From the NCBI GenBank assembly GCA_902518075.1, contig CABYEX010000043.1:1-8196 (forward strand): a stretch of DNA of 8,196 nt. Direction: 5' to 3'. Shown here piece by piece: positions 1-6,056 of the stretch (position 1 is the stretch's first letter; every line of letters starts with the position of its first letter). This DNA comes from Halieaceae bacterium. GTDB lineage: Bacteria; Pseudomonadota; Gammaproteobacteria; Pseudomonadales; Halieaceae. Both the position numbers and the translations under genes were made by a program. Under the pieces are notes generated by a model. It worked only from the letters and a program-made list of their open reading frames with translations, did no database searches and was not told the DNA's origin.

Positions 1-185
1 ACGACATGACCCGCCAAACGCGCAAAACTCTCAAAGTCCCGCTCCGAGCCCGCATCCGTCGACAACACCTCCAAGACCGCACCGGAAGGCAGTGCACTAA
101 GCGCACGCTTGGCCATAAGCAGCGGCATGGGGCATCGCTCCCCCCGCGCGTCGATCGACTCGGCGGGTGGGGTGTGATTGGACAT
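1..185 (-). CDS. TusA/SirA-family sulfurtransferase (sulfur carrier), partial, runs off the left edge
   Basis: The reverse strand encodes a short cytosolic sulfur-carrier protein of the TusA family. These proteins carry a persulfide on a conserved cysteine and pass sulfur to acceptors in tRNA thiolation, molybdenum-cofactor or related pathways. About 61 residues are visible; the 3' end is outside the window. Near the N-terminus lies the family signature R-C-P-M-P-L-L, with the carrier cysteine at about residue 18, preceded by D-A-R-G and followed by an A-K-R-A-L helix. The later stretch T-D-A-G-S with D-F and F-A-R-L-A-G-H matches the second half of the fold. The ATG at 185 is used here, but an in-frame ATG at 191 is equally possible; neither has a clear Shine-Dalgarno. 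The gene diverges from bepA, an arrangement that recalls PA1006/PA1005 of Pseudomonas, where the TusA-like protein has been tied to molybdenum-enzyme function (from memory). It may be that paralogue rather than true TusA, so no symbol is given. Confidence 0.85.
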   Translation of the reverse strand, partial: MSNHTPPAESIDARGERCPMPLLMAKRALSALPSGAVLEVLSTDAGSERDFESFARLAGHV

Positions 186-316
186 GGACATGGACAGGGA
201 CCCGATCGTCAGGGGGCGGGGAGTATATCGCTTATTACCGCAGGGCGGGTTTCGGCGCGAATTTTCACACTCCCTTCAAGCTCCCGGCGACAGCCCAAGT
301 AAGCTAGAGTGCGTCA
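186..316. promoter_or_regulatory. Divergent intergenic region between the TusA-like gene and bepA
   Basis: This 131-bp spacer must carry the 5' signals of both flanking genes. On the minus strand, the complement of 222-227 reads TATACT, a good -10 hexamer about 30 bp ahead of the TusA-like start, but no acceptable -35 lies 16-18 bp further upstream. On the plus strand a TTCACA occurs at 264-269 without a matching -10 at normal spacing, and the only AT-rich hexamer near bepA (TAGAGT, 305-310) is too close to the start codon to be convincing. No sigma-E-type or other operator pattern was recognised. At 179-195 the hexamer GGACAT is repeated, which creates the two alternative ATG starts of the TusA-like gene. 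Confidence 0.3.
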
Positions 317-1801
317 ATGCACCACCGCCTACTCACCCTGTTGCACCAAATCTCTTCCAGCCTGATCTGCGTACTCCTTATCTGCGGCGTACTGCTGTCG
401 CCGGGCAGTCGGGCCGTCACAGAGGATCTCAAGATCCCCAATCTGGGTGAGTCCAGCACCAGTTTGTTCTCAGCAGACTACGAGTATCAATTAGGTCGCA
501 TGTGGCTGCGGAGCTTCCGGGGCCAGGCACCGCTACTTCACGATCCTCTCATGTACAGCTATCTGGAGAATCTGGTTTTCGAGCTGGTGCAGCACAGTGA
601 GCTTCAGGATCGCCGCATCGAGCTGGTGATCGTTGACAACCCGACCATCAACGCCTTCGCAGTGCCGGGCGGAGTGATCGGTATACACAGCGGCTTGTTC
701 CAATACGCTGAAACCGAAGACGAGTTCGCGACGGTCATGGCGCACGAAATCGCGCACCTTAGCCAACGCCACTTTTCTCGTCGTATGGAGCTCGCGCAGG
801 AACAGGGCCCGATGCAACTGGCGGGGCTATTGGCGGGGGTGCTATTAGCCGCCACGGTTGGCACCGACGCGGGTCTCGCAGCCATGACCACCGCACAGGG
901 ACTCGCCCAGGATGCGCAACTCCGTTACAGCCGCGCCAATGAGGCGGAAGCAGACCGGGTGGGGCTCCGCACGCTGTACAACGCAGGCATGGACCCCTAC
1001 GCGGCGCCGCAGATGTTCGAGCGCATGTATGCCGCCACCCGCTACAGTCAGGGCAATCGCATCCCCGAATTTCTCCGCACTCATCCACTCTCTGAAAAAC
1101 GTATCGCCGACACTCGCGCTCGCGCGATGCAGTATCCGAAACGAATTCGATCGGTCAGCCTCGACTACCAACTGATGCGCGCCCGGGTTGCGGTTCAGGC
1201 CGCGCAAACCCCTGAGGAAGCTGTGGCAAGCTTCCGCTCCGCCTTGGAGGGCGAGTCGCTGTCTCAGGAGGCCACTACCTACGGCTTGGTGCTAGCGCTC
1301 ACAGCAGCGGGGCGTGCCGAGGAGGCGGCACTGGCGCTGGACAGTATCTGGTCGGGCAACAGTGATCGCATTGAGTACGTGATTGCAGATGCCGACATCG
1401 ATATCGCCAGGGACAATACGGCCCGGGCGGTGGCGACGTTGGAGCGCCGCCTCGAAATCTCACCCGGGAATCACCCCCTGACCATGTCTTACGCCAACGC
1501 GCTGCATCAGGCTGGTTCCGCTTATCTGGCTGAGGCGGTGCTCCTTCAGCAGTCACGCCGGGTGAGCAACGATCCGGGGCTGTGGTACCTGCTAGCGGAG
1601 GTTCAGGGATTGGCCGGCAATATCGTGGGGCTGCACCGCTCCAGGGCCGAATACTTTATTTTGGTGAACGCATTGGACACCGCCGAGCGACAGCTTGGCT
1701 ATGCGGCGAATCTGGTCGGCAATGACTTCACCACGTCATCGCTGATCAACGAGCGGCTCAGAGACATTCAGGATATGCGCGCTGAAATGGACCGCGGCTA
1801 A
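317..1801 (+). CDS. bepA: BepA-like periplasmic M48 metalloprotease/chaperone with C-terminal TPR region
   Basis: This 494-residue protein matches the length (E. coli BepA is about 487) and layout of BepA/YfgC, a periplasmic zinc protease that assists LptD and BAM assembly and degrades stalled outer-membrane proteins. A hydrophobic N-terminus (about residues 12-29) followed by S-R-A predicts a signal peptide cleaved near residue 33. The M48 domain shows N-A-F-A-V-P-G-G (112-119), the zinc motif H143-E-I-A-H147, a glycine/alanine-rich hydrophobic helix (168-182), the third ligand E209 in E-x-x-x-D, and H256 in T-H-P-L, equivalent to the zinc-coordinating switch histidine of BepA. Residues from about 280 to the end are alanine/leucine-rich paired helices consistent with TPRs. 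The ATG start puts the signal peptide at the very N-terminus; only a weak purine stretch (TAGAG) precedes it. The gene ends 15 bp from the convergent nadA stop. All key residues are present, so it is probably active. Confidence 0.93.
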   Translation: MHHRLLTLLHQISSSLICVLLICGVLLSPGSRAVTEDLKIPNLGESSTSLFSADYEYQLGRMWLRSFRGQAPLLHDPLMYSYLENLVFELVQHSELQDRRIELVIVDNPTINAFAVPGGVIGIHSGLFQYAETEDEFATVMAHEIAHLSQRHFSRRMELAQEQGPMQLAGLLAGVLLAATVGTDAGLAAMTTAQGLAQDAQLRYSRANEAEADRVGLRTLYNAGMDPYAAPQMFERMYAATRYSQGNRIPEFLRTHPLSEKRIADTRARAMQYPKRIRSVSLDYQLMRARVAVQAAQTPEEAVASFRSALEGESLSQEATTYGLVLALTAAGRAEEAALALDSIWSGNSDRIEYVIADADIDIARDNTARAVATLERRLEISPGNHPLTMSYANALHQAGSAYLAEAVLLQQSRRVSNDPGLWYLLAEVQGLAGNIVGLHRSRAEYFILVNALDTAERQLGYAANLVGNDFTTSSLINERLRDIQDMRAEMDRG

Positions 1802-1811
1802 GGCCTGGCGT

Positions 1812-1825
1812 AAGCCCTAGGGCTT
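1812..1825. other. 14-bp perfect palindrome at the bepA/nadA convergent junction
   Basis: AAGCCCTAGGGCTT is its own reverse complement and overlaps the nadA stop codon, 10 bp after the bepA stop. Just before it, GGC-GTAA-GCC (1807-1816) could form a short hairpin with a GNRA-type loop. There is no T tract on either side, so it does not qualify as an intrinsic terminator. It may contribute weakly to 3'-end structure of either transcript, or be chance. Confidence 0.3.
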
Positions 1826-2872
1826 GAGGCTCTCGGCGAAGTCCAGCATGCGCTCCAGCGGTTTCATGGCCTGAGCCGCCAAGGCCTCCAGCACCTCGAT
1901 TTCGTTATCGCCGCGGTCGAATACCGCCGCCATTGCTTCCAGATCGTTCATCGCCATCCAGGGGCAATTGGCGCAGCTACGGCAGGTAGCCCCCTGCCCC
2001 GCCGTGGGTGCAATCATGAAGGTCTTGTCGGGGGCCGCTTGCTTCAGCTTGTAAAAAATCCCCTGATCCGTCGCGACAATGAATGTCTGCTGCGGCATCT
2101 CGCAGGCGGCGCGGATGATTTGCGTGGTCGACCCAACGTGATCAGCCAATTCAATCACGGCGGCCGGCGATTCAGGGTGCACCAAAACCGCGGCATCCGG
2201 ATGGACCTGCTTGAGATCGCGGATACCCCGGGCTTTGAATTCCTCGTGCACGATGCAGGCGCCATCCCACAACAACACATCGGCCCCCGACTCGCGCTGC
2301 ACGTAATCCCCGAGGTGTCGATCCGGTGCCCAGATGATCGCCTTGTCCTGCTCGGCCAGATGCTCGGCCACATCCAGCGCAATGCTCGATGTCACGACCC
2401 AATCCGCCCGGGCTTTGACCGCCGCTGAGGTGTTGGCGTAGACCACTACCTCGCGGTCGGGGTGCGCGTCACAAAACGCAGAAAACTCATCGATCGGACA
2501 ACCCTCATCTAGCGAGCAAGTCGCCTCCAGCGTCGGCATGAGCACCTGCTTGCCCGGCGTCAGGATTTTGGCCGTCTCCCCCATGAAGCGCACACCGGCG
2601 ACAATCAGAGTCTCCGCCGGATGATCTCTGCCAAAACGCGCCATCTCTAGGGAGTCCGACACACAGCCACCGGTTGCCTCAGCTAGCGCCTGAATCTCGG
2701 GCGCCGTGTAGTAGTGCGCCACGATCACCGCATTGTGGGCCTTTAAATGTCCGCGGATCGTAGACTCGAGCGCGGCTTTTCTCGCTGCGGTCAGCTCGGT
2801 CGACTGTCGGCCATCAAGGTGCGACTGGACCTGTGCGCGGATCTGCTCGAGTTTTTCCTGAGCTATGGACAT
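1817..2872 (-). CDS. nadA: Quinolinate synthase A
   Basis: NadA is a cytosolic [4Fe-4S] enzyme that condenses iminoaspartate (from NadB) with dihydroxyacetone phosphate to make quinolinate, the precursor of NAD. The 351-residue protein is close to the E. coli length (347). The three cluster cysteines are in place: C119 in A-T-C-S-L-D, C206 in D-G-A-C, and C303 in the C297-x-x-C300-x-x-C303 motif. Other conserved stretches are V-A-H-Y-Y (51-55), G-G-C-V-S-D-S-L (68-75), V-R-F-M-G-E-T-A-K (94-102) and the V-H-P-E-S region (231-235). The ATG at 2872 has only a weak upstream AGG; no convincing promoter was found in the 60 bp separating it from the crotonase-family gene upstream, so co-transcription from that gene is possible, though nadA normally has its own promoter. 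No nadB or nadC is present in the window. Confidence 0.97.
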   Translation of the reverse strand: MSIAQEKLEQIRAQVQSHLDGRQSTELTAARKAALESTIRGHLKAHNAVIVAHYYTAPEIQALAEATGGCVSDSLEMARFGRDHPAETLIVAGVRFMGETAKILTPGKQVLMPTLEATCSLDEGCPIDEFSAFCDAHPDREVVVYANTSAAVKARADWVVTSSIALDVAEHLAEQDKAIIWAPDRHLGDYVQRESGADVLLWDGACIVHEEFKARGIRDLKQVHPDAAVLVHPESPAAVIELADHVGSTTQIIRAACEMPQQTFIVATDQGIFYKLKQAAPDKTFMIAPTAGQGATCRSCANCPWMAMNDLEAMAAVFDRGDNEIEVLEALAAQAMKPLERMLDFAESLKP

Positions 2873-2932
2873 AAAAATCGGAACGCCTGAATCTTCATAA
2901 ACCCTAGCATAGTCGCCGCAATGGCTGTTGGA

Positions 2933-3685
2933 TCACCGATTGTTGAAGCGCGGCGTGCGCTTCTCCCGCTGAGCCGTAATGCCCTCCTGAACATCCTCGG
3001 CGTCGCTGCAGGCCTCGGCCAAGGCATGCGCCTGATCACGATCCAAGGTACCTGCCTCCAACTGGCGAATAATCCCGAGCATGCTGGCCACGGCCATCGG
3101 CGCCAGCGTGAGCAGTGACTGGGCATAGTCGACGGCGGCCTCTCGCAATGTGTCTTCAGGGTGGACAGCATCGACCATATTGAGGGACAGCATTTGCTCT
3201 GCGGTAAACGTTTCAGCGGCCACCAACACCCGCCGGGCCAAAGGAGGTCCAAGCCGTCTAGTCAGGCGCTCGATCCCCTCGACCGGGTAACAGAGCCCGA
3301 TTGCTGCCGCGGGGATGCGCAATACGATGCCTTCCCGGGCGAACCGAAAGTCACAGCTCAGTGCCAGTTCGGCACCACCACCAAACACATTCCCAGTAAG
3401 TACCGCGATTGTCGGGGTCGGCAACGCGGCAATCTGATTCGTGACTGACTGGAATCGATCACCGTTGAGAGTGCCATCGAGAATCTGCGACAGATCCGCA
3501 CCGGCACAGAAAATACGATCGTCCGAGGACGTCACCACCAACACCCTCGTCTCCACTGACAATGAACTCAGAGCGTGTTCGATTGCATCAAGCTCCGACG
3601 CCCCCAAGGCGTTACGGCGCGATGGATTGTCTAAGCACAGTGTGGCGATGCCCTGCTTTTCTGAAAAAGAAATGGTGTCGGTCAC
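2933..3685 (-). CDS. Enoyl-CoA hydratase/isomerase (crotonase) family protein lacking the second catalytic glutamate
   Basis: This 250-residue protein has the crotonase fold used for acyl-CoA chemistry in the cytosol. The N-terminus shows D-N-P-S-R-R-N-A-L (19-27). The oxyanion-hole and CoA-binding segment is F-C-A-G-A-D-L (59-65). The second half of the oxyanion hole is in F-G-G-G-A-E-L-A-L-S-C-D (101-112), where E106 matches Glu144 of rat mitochondrial enoyl-CoA hydratase. The position matching Glu164 is alanine (A126, in I-P-A-A-A-I-G), followed by G-L-C-Y-P-V-E-G rather than the hydratase I-P-G-A-G-G. Plain hydratase activity is therefore doubtful; isomerase, decarboxylase, thioesterase or other crotonase chemistry is possible. 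The GTG at 3685 is chosen because GAGG sits 7 nt upstream. It diverges from the TetR-TesB pair, which suggests a shared acyl-CoA role, and lies 60 bp upstream of nadA. Precise substrate unknown. Confidence 0.88.
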   Translation of the reverse strand: MTDTISFSEKQGIATLCLDNPSRRNALGASELDAIEHALSSLSVETRVLVVTSSDDRIFCAGADLSQILDGTLNGDRFQSVTNQIAALPTPTIAVLTGNVFGGGAELALSCDFRFAREGIVLRIPAAAIGLCYPVEGIERLTRRLGPPLARRVLVAAETFTAEQMLSLNMVDAVHPEDTLREAAVDYAQSLLTLAPMAVASMLGIIRQLEAGTLDRDQAHALAEACSDAEDVQEGITAQREKRTPRFNNR

Positions 3686-3691
3686 GAAACC

Positions 3692-3745
3692 GCCTCATCG
3701 GGGCAAAATCGGGTTGCGGAGTGTGGCATAGACCGTCGATGAGGC
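3692..3745 (-). promoter_or_regulatory. 9-bp inverted repeat spanning the ribosome binding site of the crotonase-family gene
   Basis: GCCTCATCG (3692-3700) and CGATGAGGC (3737-3745) are perfect inverted copies separated by 36 bp. In the minus-strand transcript the gene-proximal copy contains the GAGG that serves as Shine-Dalgarno for the GTG start at 3685. Pairing of the two arms would bury that site in a stem with a 36-nt loop. Alternatively, the two half-sites could be DNA targets of a regulator such as the adjacent tandem TetR protein. No ligand-binding riboswitch fold is recognised. Confidence 0.4.
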
Positions 3746-3828
3746 CCAGAGAAATGGCAACGCGCTGCGACTTTACAGATCGCGAATTCAAAGGATTTTT
3801 AGCCCGTTCTCACAAGAAGCTTTGAGGA

Positions 3829-3857
3829 TTCACATGGACAGGGTCAGTAAAAATACT
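3829..3857 (+). promoter_or_regulatory. Putative sigma-70 promoter of the tandem-TetR/tesB operon
   Basis: TTCACA (3829-3834; 5 of 6 to the -35 consensus) is followed after exactly 17 bp by AATACT (3852-3857; 4 of 6 to the -10 consensus). This predicts transcription starting near 3864, which would leave a leader of only about 20 nt before the ATG at 3885 and place the start at the palindrome 3864-3883. It conflicts with use of the mini-ORF at 3834, whose start codon overlaps the -35. Pattern-based only. Confidence 0.38.
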
Positions 3858-3860
3858 TAA
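3834..3860 (+). other. Eight-codon mini-ORF with strong ribosome binding site, in frame with the TetR gene
   Basis: GAGGA (3824-3828) lies at ideal distance from an ATG at 3834, which opens an 8-residue reading frame (M-D-R-V-S-K-N-T) ending in TAA at 3858-3860. It is in the same frame as the downstream regulator, whose own ATG at 3885 has no good Shine-Dalgarno. It could be a leader peptide that couples translation to the regulator, the relic of a longer N-terminus cut by a nonsense codon, or chance. It cannot be both translated and overlapped by the -35 of the promoter proposed at 3829-3857. Confidence 0.22.
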
Positions 3861-3863
3861 AGT

Positions 3864-3883
3864 TCAAATTATCGAATTTTGAG
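3864..3883. promoter_or_regulatory. AT-rich imperfect palindrome, candidate operator for the TetR-type regulator
   Basis: The segment has AAATT-ATCG-AATTT as a perfect inner inverted repeat (3866-3879) flanked by TC on the left and TGA on the right, so the longer arms TCAAATT / AATTTTGA match apart from one extra T. It sits at the predicted transcription start and directly before the regulator's ATG, the usual place for an autoregulatory TetR-family operator. Its AT content contrasts with the GC-rich surroundings. Assignment to this regulator is inference. Confidence 0.35.
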
Positions 3884-3884
3884 A

Positions 3885-5207
3885 ATGGCCCGTCCGGGGC
3901 CTGCGTTACTCAAGGATATTTTGGACACCCTGACCCCCGCCAATCGCTCTCCCTTCAGTCGTGGCCTGCAACGCGAGACCAAACGCGCGGCAGTGCTGTC
4001 CTGTGCAGCGAAACTGTTCAATACCAAGGGGGCACGCTCCACCACCCTGGCCGATGTGGCCAGCCGATTGGGGCTCACCAAAACCAGCCTGTACTACTAC
4101 GTAGCGACCAAGGAAGATCTGATCTACCAGTGCTACGACGCCAACATGCGGCAGGCCCACAATCAACTCGACAGGGCCGAGGAGGCTTATGAAGGCGCCA
4201 CCGAATGTTTAATGGCGTTTCTGGAGAGCCAGATCAATACCACCCTGCGCTCCCTCGATGGTGATGGCGATTTTTATGCCGCCCCGCTCGAGGTAGCCTC
4301 ACTGAAAGCCGAGCATCGCGAGGTACTCGAGGAAGATTATCGTCGGCTGCTGAGACGGCTGATTGATCTGCTGAACCGGGGGATCGAGGCGGGGCAGATC
4401 CGGCCCTGCAACCCCGTGGTTGCCATTCGCGCCATCGTGGGTGCGCTGGACTGGTCGTTCTATTGGCTCTATGAAATGCCCCGTGAGCAGGCGAGAGGGG
4501 TCGTGACTGTATTGCGTGATCTGCTCACCCACGGGCTCCTGTCATCGCCCGACCGGCCGGCGGGCAGCGACACGGCGACGATCCCGCCGCTCCCTGCTGA
4601 GGATGAAGCTTTTGACCGCGAGGCGCAGAACCGGCTCAAGCAGGAAGCGTTTCTCAAAGCCGGCACCCGCTGCTTTAACCAAAAAGGCTTCAGCGGGACG
4701 TCCCTGGATGAAATCGCTGAGCAACTGCAGGTCTCCAAGGGCGCTTTCTATTATCACTTTGCCAACAAAGAAGCGCTGCTGACCCAGTGTTTTGACTACA
4801 CGCTGGATCAGTTGGAGCAGGTCGTCGCACGCATCGAGCAACTGGAAGCACCCGCTGCGGCGAAGCTAGAGGCAGCCTGTCGACACATCTTCGTACTGCA
4901 AAATTCTGAGCAGGGCCCGCTGGTGCACTTCAACGCCATCACCGCCCTGGCACCCGAGGTGCGTCAGCGCCTGCTCGGACGATTGGCTTCAGTTCACGCC
5001 ACGCTGGAAAAATACGTGGCACAGGCGGCCGAGGCGCGTCAGTTCCGGGATATTCCCGCGGGGATCGTGATCCAACTGCTGACGGGGGCGCTGAACGCCG
5101 CCATGGATCTGGATGCCTGGCAGCCTATCGACGACATCAACCACAGTGCAGGCGAGTACTTCTCCGTATTCTTCTCGGGGCTGGCCTCGCCCACACGTCT
5201 CCAGTAA
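3885..5207 (+). CDS. Tandem TetR/AcrR regulator: two TetR modules in one polypeptide
   Basis: The 440-residue protein is twice the usual TetR length and contains two full TetR-like units. The first helix-turn-helix domain spans about residues 31-85 (T-L-A-D-V-A-S-R-L-G with L-Y-Y-Y), followed by a helical ligand-domain-like region to about 222. A Pro/Ala/Asp-rich linker (223-243) leads to the second domain at 248-304 (S-L-D-E-I-A-E-Q-L with F-Y-Y-H-F), with its own helical region to the end. By my count, residues 35-85 and 254-304 align without gaps at 20 of 51 identities, implying an old internal duplication or fusion. Normal TetR proteins act as homodimers, so one chain could supply both DNA-binding heads. 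The ATG at 3885 is chosen over TTG at 3879; an in-frame TAA at 3858 excludes a longer form. tesB follows after 9 bp, so an acyl-CoA or fatty-acid ligand is a reasonable guess. The reading frame is intact. Confidence 0.9.
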   Translation: MARPGPALLKDILDTLTPANRSPFSRGLQRETKRAAVLSCAAKLFNTKGARSTTLADVASRLGLTKTSLYYYVATKEDLIYQCYDANMRQAHNQLDRAEEAYEGATECLMAFLESQINTTLRSLDGDGDFYAAPLEVASLKAEHREVLEEDYRRLLRRLIDLLNRGIEAGQIRPCNPVVAIRAIVGALDWSFYWLYEMPREQARGVVTVLRDLLTHGLLSSPDRPAGSDTATIPPLPAEDEAFDREAQNRLKQEAFLKAGTRCFNQKGFSGTSLDEIAEQLQVSKGAFYYHFANKEALLTQCFDYTLDQLEQVVARIEQLEAPAAAKLEAACRHIFVLQNSEQGPLVHFNAITALAPEVRQRLLGRLASVHATLEKYVAQAAEARQFRDIPAGIVIQLLTGALNAAMDLDAWQPIDDINHSAGEYFSVFFSGLASPTRLQ

Positions 5208-5210
5208 GGA
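5206..5210 (+). promoter_or_regulatory. Ribosome binding site of tesB overlapping the TetR stop codon
   Basis: AAGGA at 5206-5210 lies 6 nt before the GTG at 5217 and shares bases with the TAA stop (5205-5207) of the regulator gene. This supports the GTG start and suggests that ribosomes finishing the regulator can reinitiate on tesB. Confidence 0.7.
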
Positions 5211-5216
5211 TTTTCC

Positions 5217-6056
5217 GTGACCTGCTTTACCGAAGTGCTCGAGCACATCGCGCCGCGCCAAACCGACGCATTCGCTTTTATCGGCGATAGCCTCATGCCG
5301 CAGCGACGTATCTTTGGGGGGCAGGTCGTCGCCCAGTGTTTGATGGCCGCTAATCAGACGGTGGGGCTAAAACTCAACGCCCATAGCCTCCATGCCTACT
5401 TTCTCAGTGCCGGGGATGCCGCCGATCCGATTGAATTTGAAGTTGATCCCATCCGGGACGGGCAATCGTTTTCTACCCGCCGCGTGGTGGCGCGACAAAA
5501 CGGCGAGGCCATTTTCACTACCTCAATCAGCTACCACTGCGGAGAAGAAGGGGTGAGCCACTGCTTCACCATGCCAGAGGTCCCGGCGCCCCACTCTGAG
5601 GCGGACGACCTATCGGGTTTTCGAGGATTCACCACCAAGCCAGGTGACCCCAACCTAATCGAGCTTTATCAGATCGAGCGGCAGCGCGTGACAGAGTACC
5701 TCGCAGAGGAGCAGCCACCGCTCGGGCGATCCTGGTTCCGGGCCGGAGGCCCGCTGCCCGACGACCGCGCAACGCATCAGGCGGCGCTGGTCATGATCTC
5801 CGACTACTCGCTGCTCAGCACGGTGTTCTACCCACATCCGTACAGCAACCCGATCAAGCACTTCATGGCCGCCAGCCTTGATCACTCTATCTGGTTTCAT
5901 CATCCGGGCAAAATGGATGACTGGGTGCTTTATGACTGCGATACGCCGAGGGCCGGTGGCGGCAGAGGCTTCAGTCGCGGGTTTTTGTGGTCGCAAGATG
6001 GCACCCTGCTAGCGTCCACCGCCCAAGAATCGCTCATGCGCATCAAGCGGAGTTAG
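5217..6056 (+). CDS. tesB: Acyl-CoA thioesterase II (TesB family, double hot-dog)
   Basis: TesB hydrolyses medium- and long-chain acyl-CoA to free fatty acid and CoA in the cytosol. The 279-residue protein is close to E. coli TesB (286) and has the two-hot-dog layout. The N-terminal half includes R-I-F-G-G-Q-V-V-A-Q (31-40), H-S-L-H-A-Y-F (56-62) and the F-S-T-R-R-V region (85-90). The C-terminal half has D196 in S-D-Y-S-L-L, S220 in A-S-L-D-H-S-I-W-F-H where E. coli has Thr228, and Q270 in S-T-A-Q-E, so the D/T(S)/Q active-site set is complete. The GTG start has a well-placed AAGGA. It is the second gene of a likely operon with the tandem TetR regulator. Its TAG stop interlocks with the TAA of the convergent phosphatase gene within TTAG at 6053-6056, leaving no room for a terminator between them. 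Confidence 0.94.
   Translation: MTCFTEVLEHIAPRQTDAFAFIGDSLMPQRRIFGGQVVAQCLMAANQTVGLKLNAHSLHAYFLSAGDAADPIEFEVDPIRDGQSFSTRRVVARQNGEAIFTTSISYHCGEEGVSHCFTMPEVPAPHSEADDLSGFRGFTTKPGDPNLIELYQIERQRVTEYLAEEQPPLGRSWFRAGGPLPDDRATHQAALVMISDYSLLSTVFYPHPYSNPIKHFMAASLDHSIWFHHPGKMDDWVLYDCDTPRAGGGRGFSRGFLWSQDGTLLASTAQESLMRIKRS

Noticed and set aside
6..302. Open frame on the plus strand opposite the TusA-like gene
   Set aside because: Its product is Arg/Gln-rich with no recognisable motif, it covers the intergenic spacer, and the opposite strand has a clear TusA signature.
1807..1825. Bidirectional intrinsic terminator between bepA and nadA
   Set aside because: The palindrome has no proper loop and there is no T run on either strand; kept only as a palindrome.
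2039..2428. 129-codon plus-strand frame inside nadA
   Set aside because: It is antisense to strongly conserved nadA coding sequence and shows no motif or ribosome binding site; a GC-rich shadow frame.
2863..2898. Tiny minus-strand ORF (12 codons including stop) overlapping the nadA start, preceded by AGGG
   Set aside because: It is the tail of a longer shadow frame inside the crotonase gene, and the short AGGG-ATG spacing is unremarkable. A leader-peptide role for nadA cannot be supported.
2873..2932. Possible nadA promoter (TATGCT on the minus strand)
   Set aside because: No -35 match better than two of six bases is found at 15-18 bp, so the call would be arbitrary.
3772..3799. Alternative promoter TTTACA-N16-GATTTT upstream of the mini-ORF
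   Set aside because: The -10 matches only three of six positions; TTCACA-N17-AATACT downstream is better. It would become relevant if the mini-ORF is shown to be translated.
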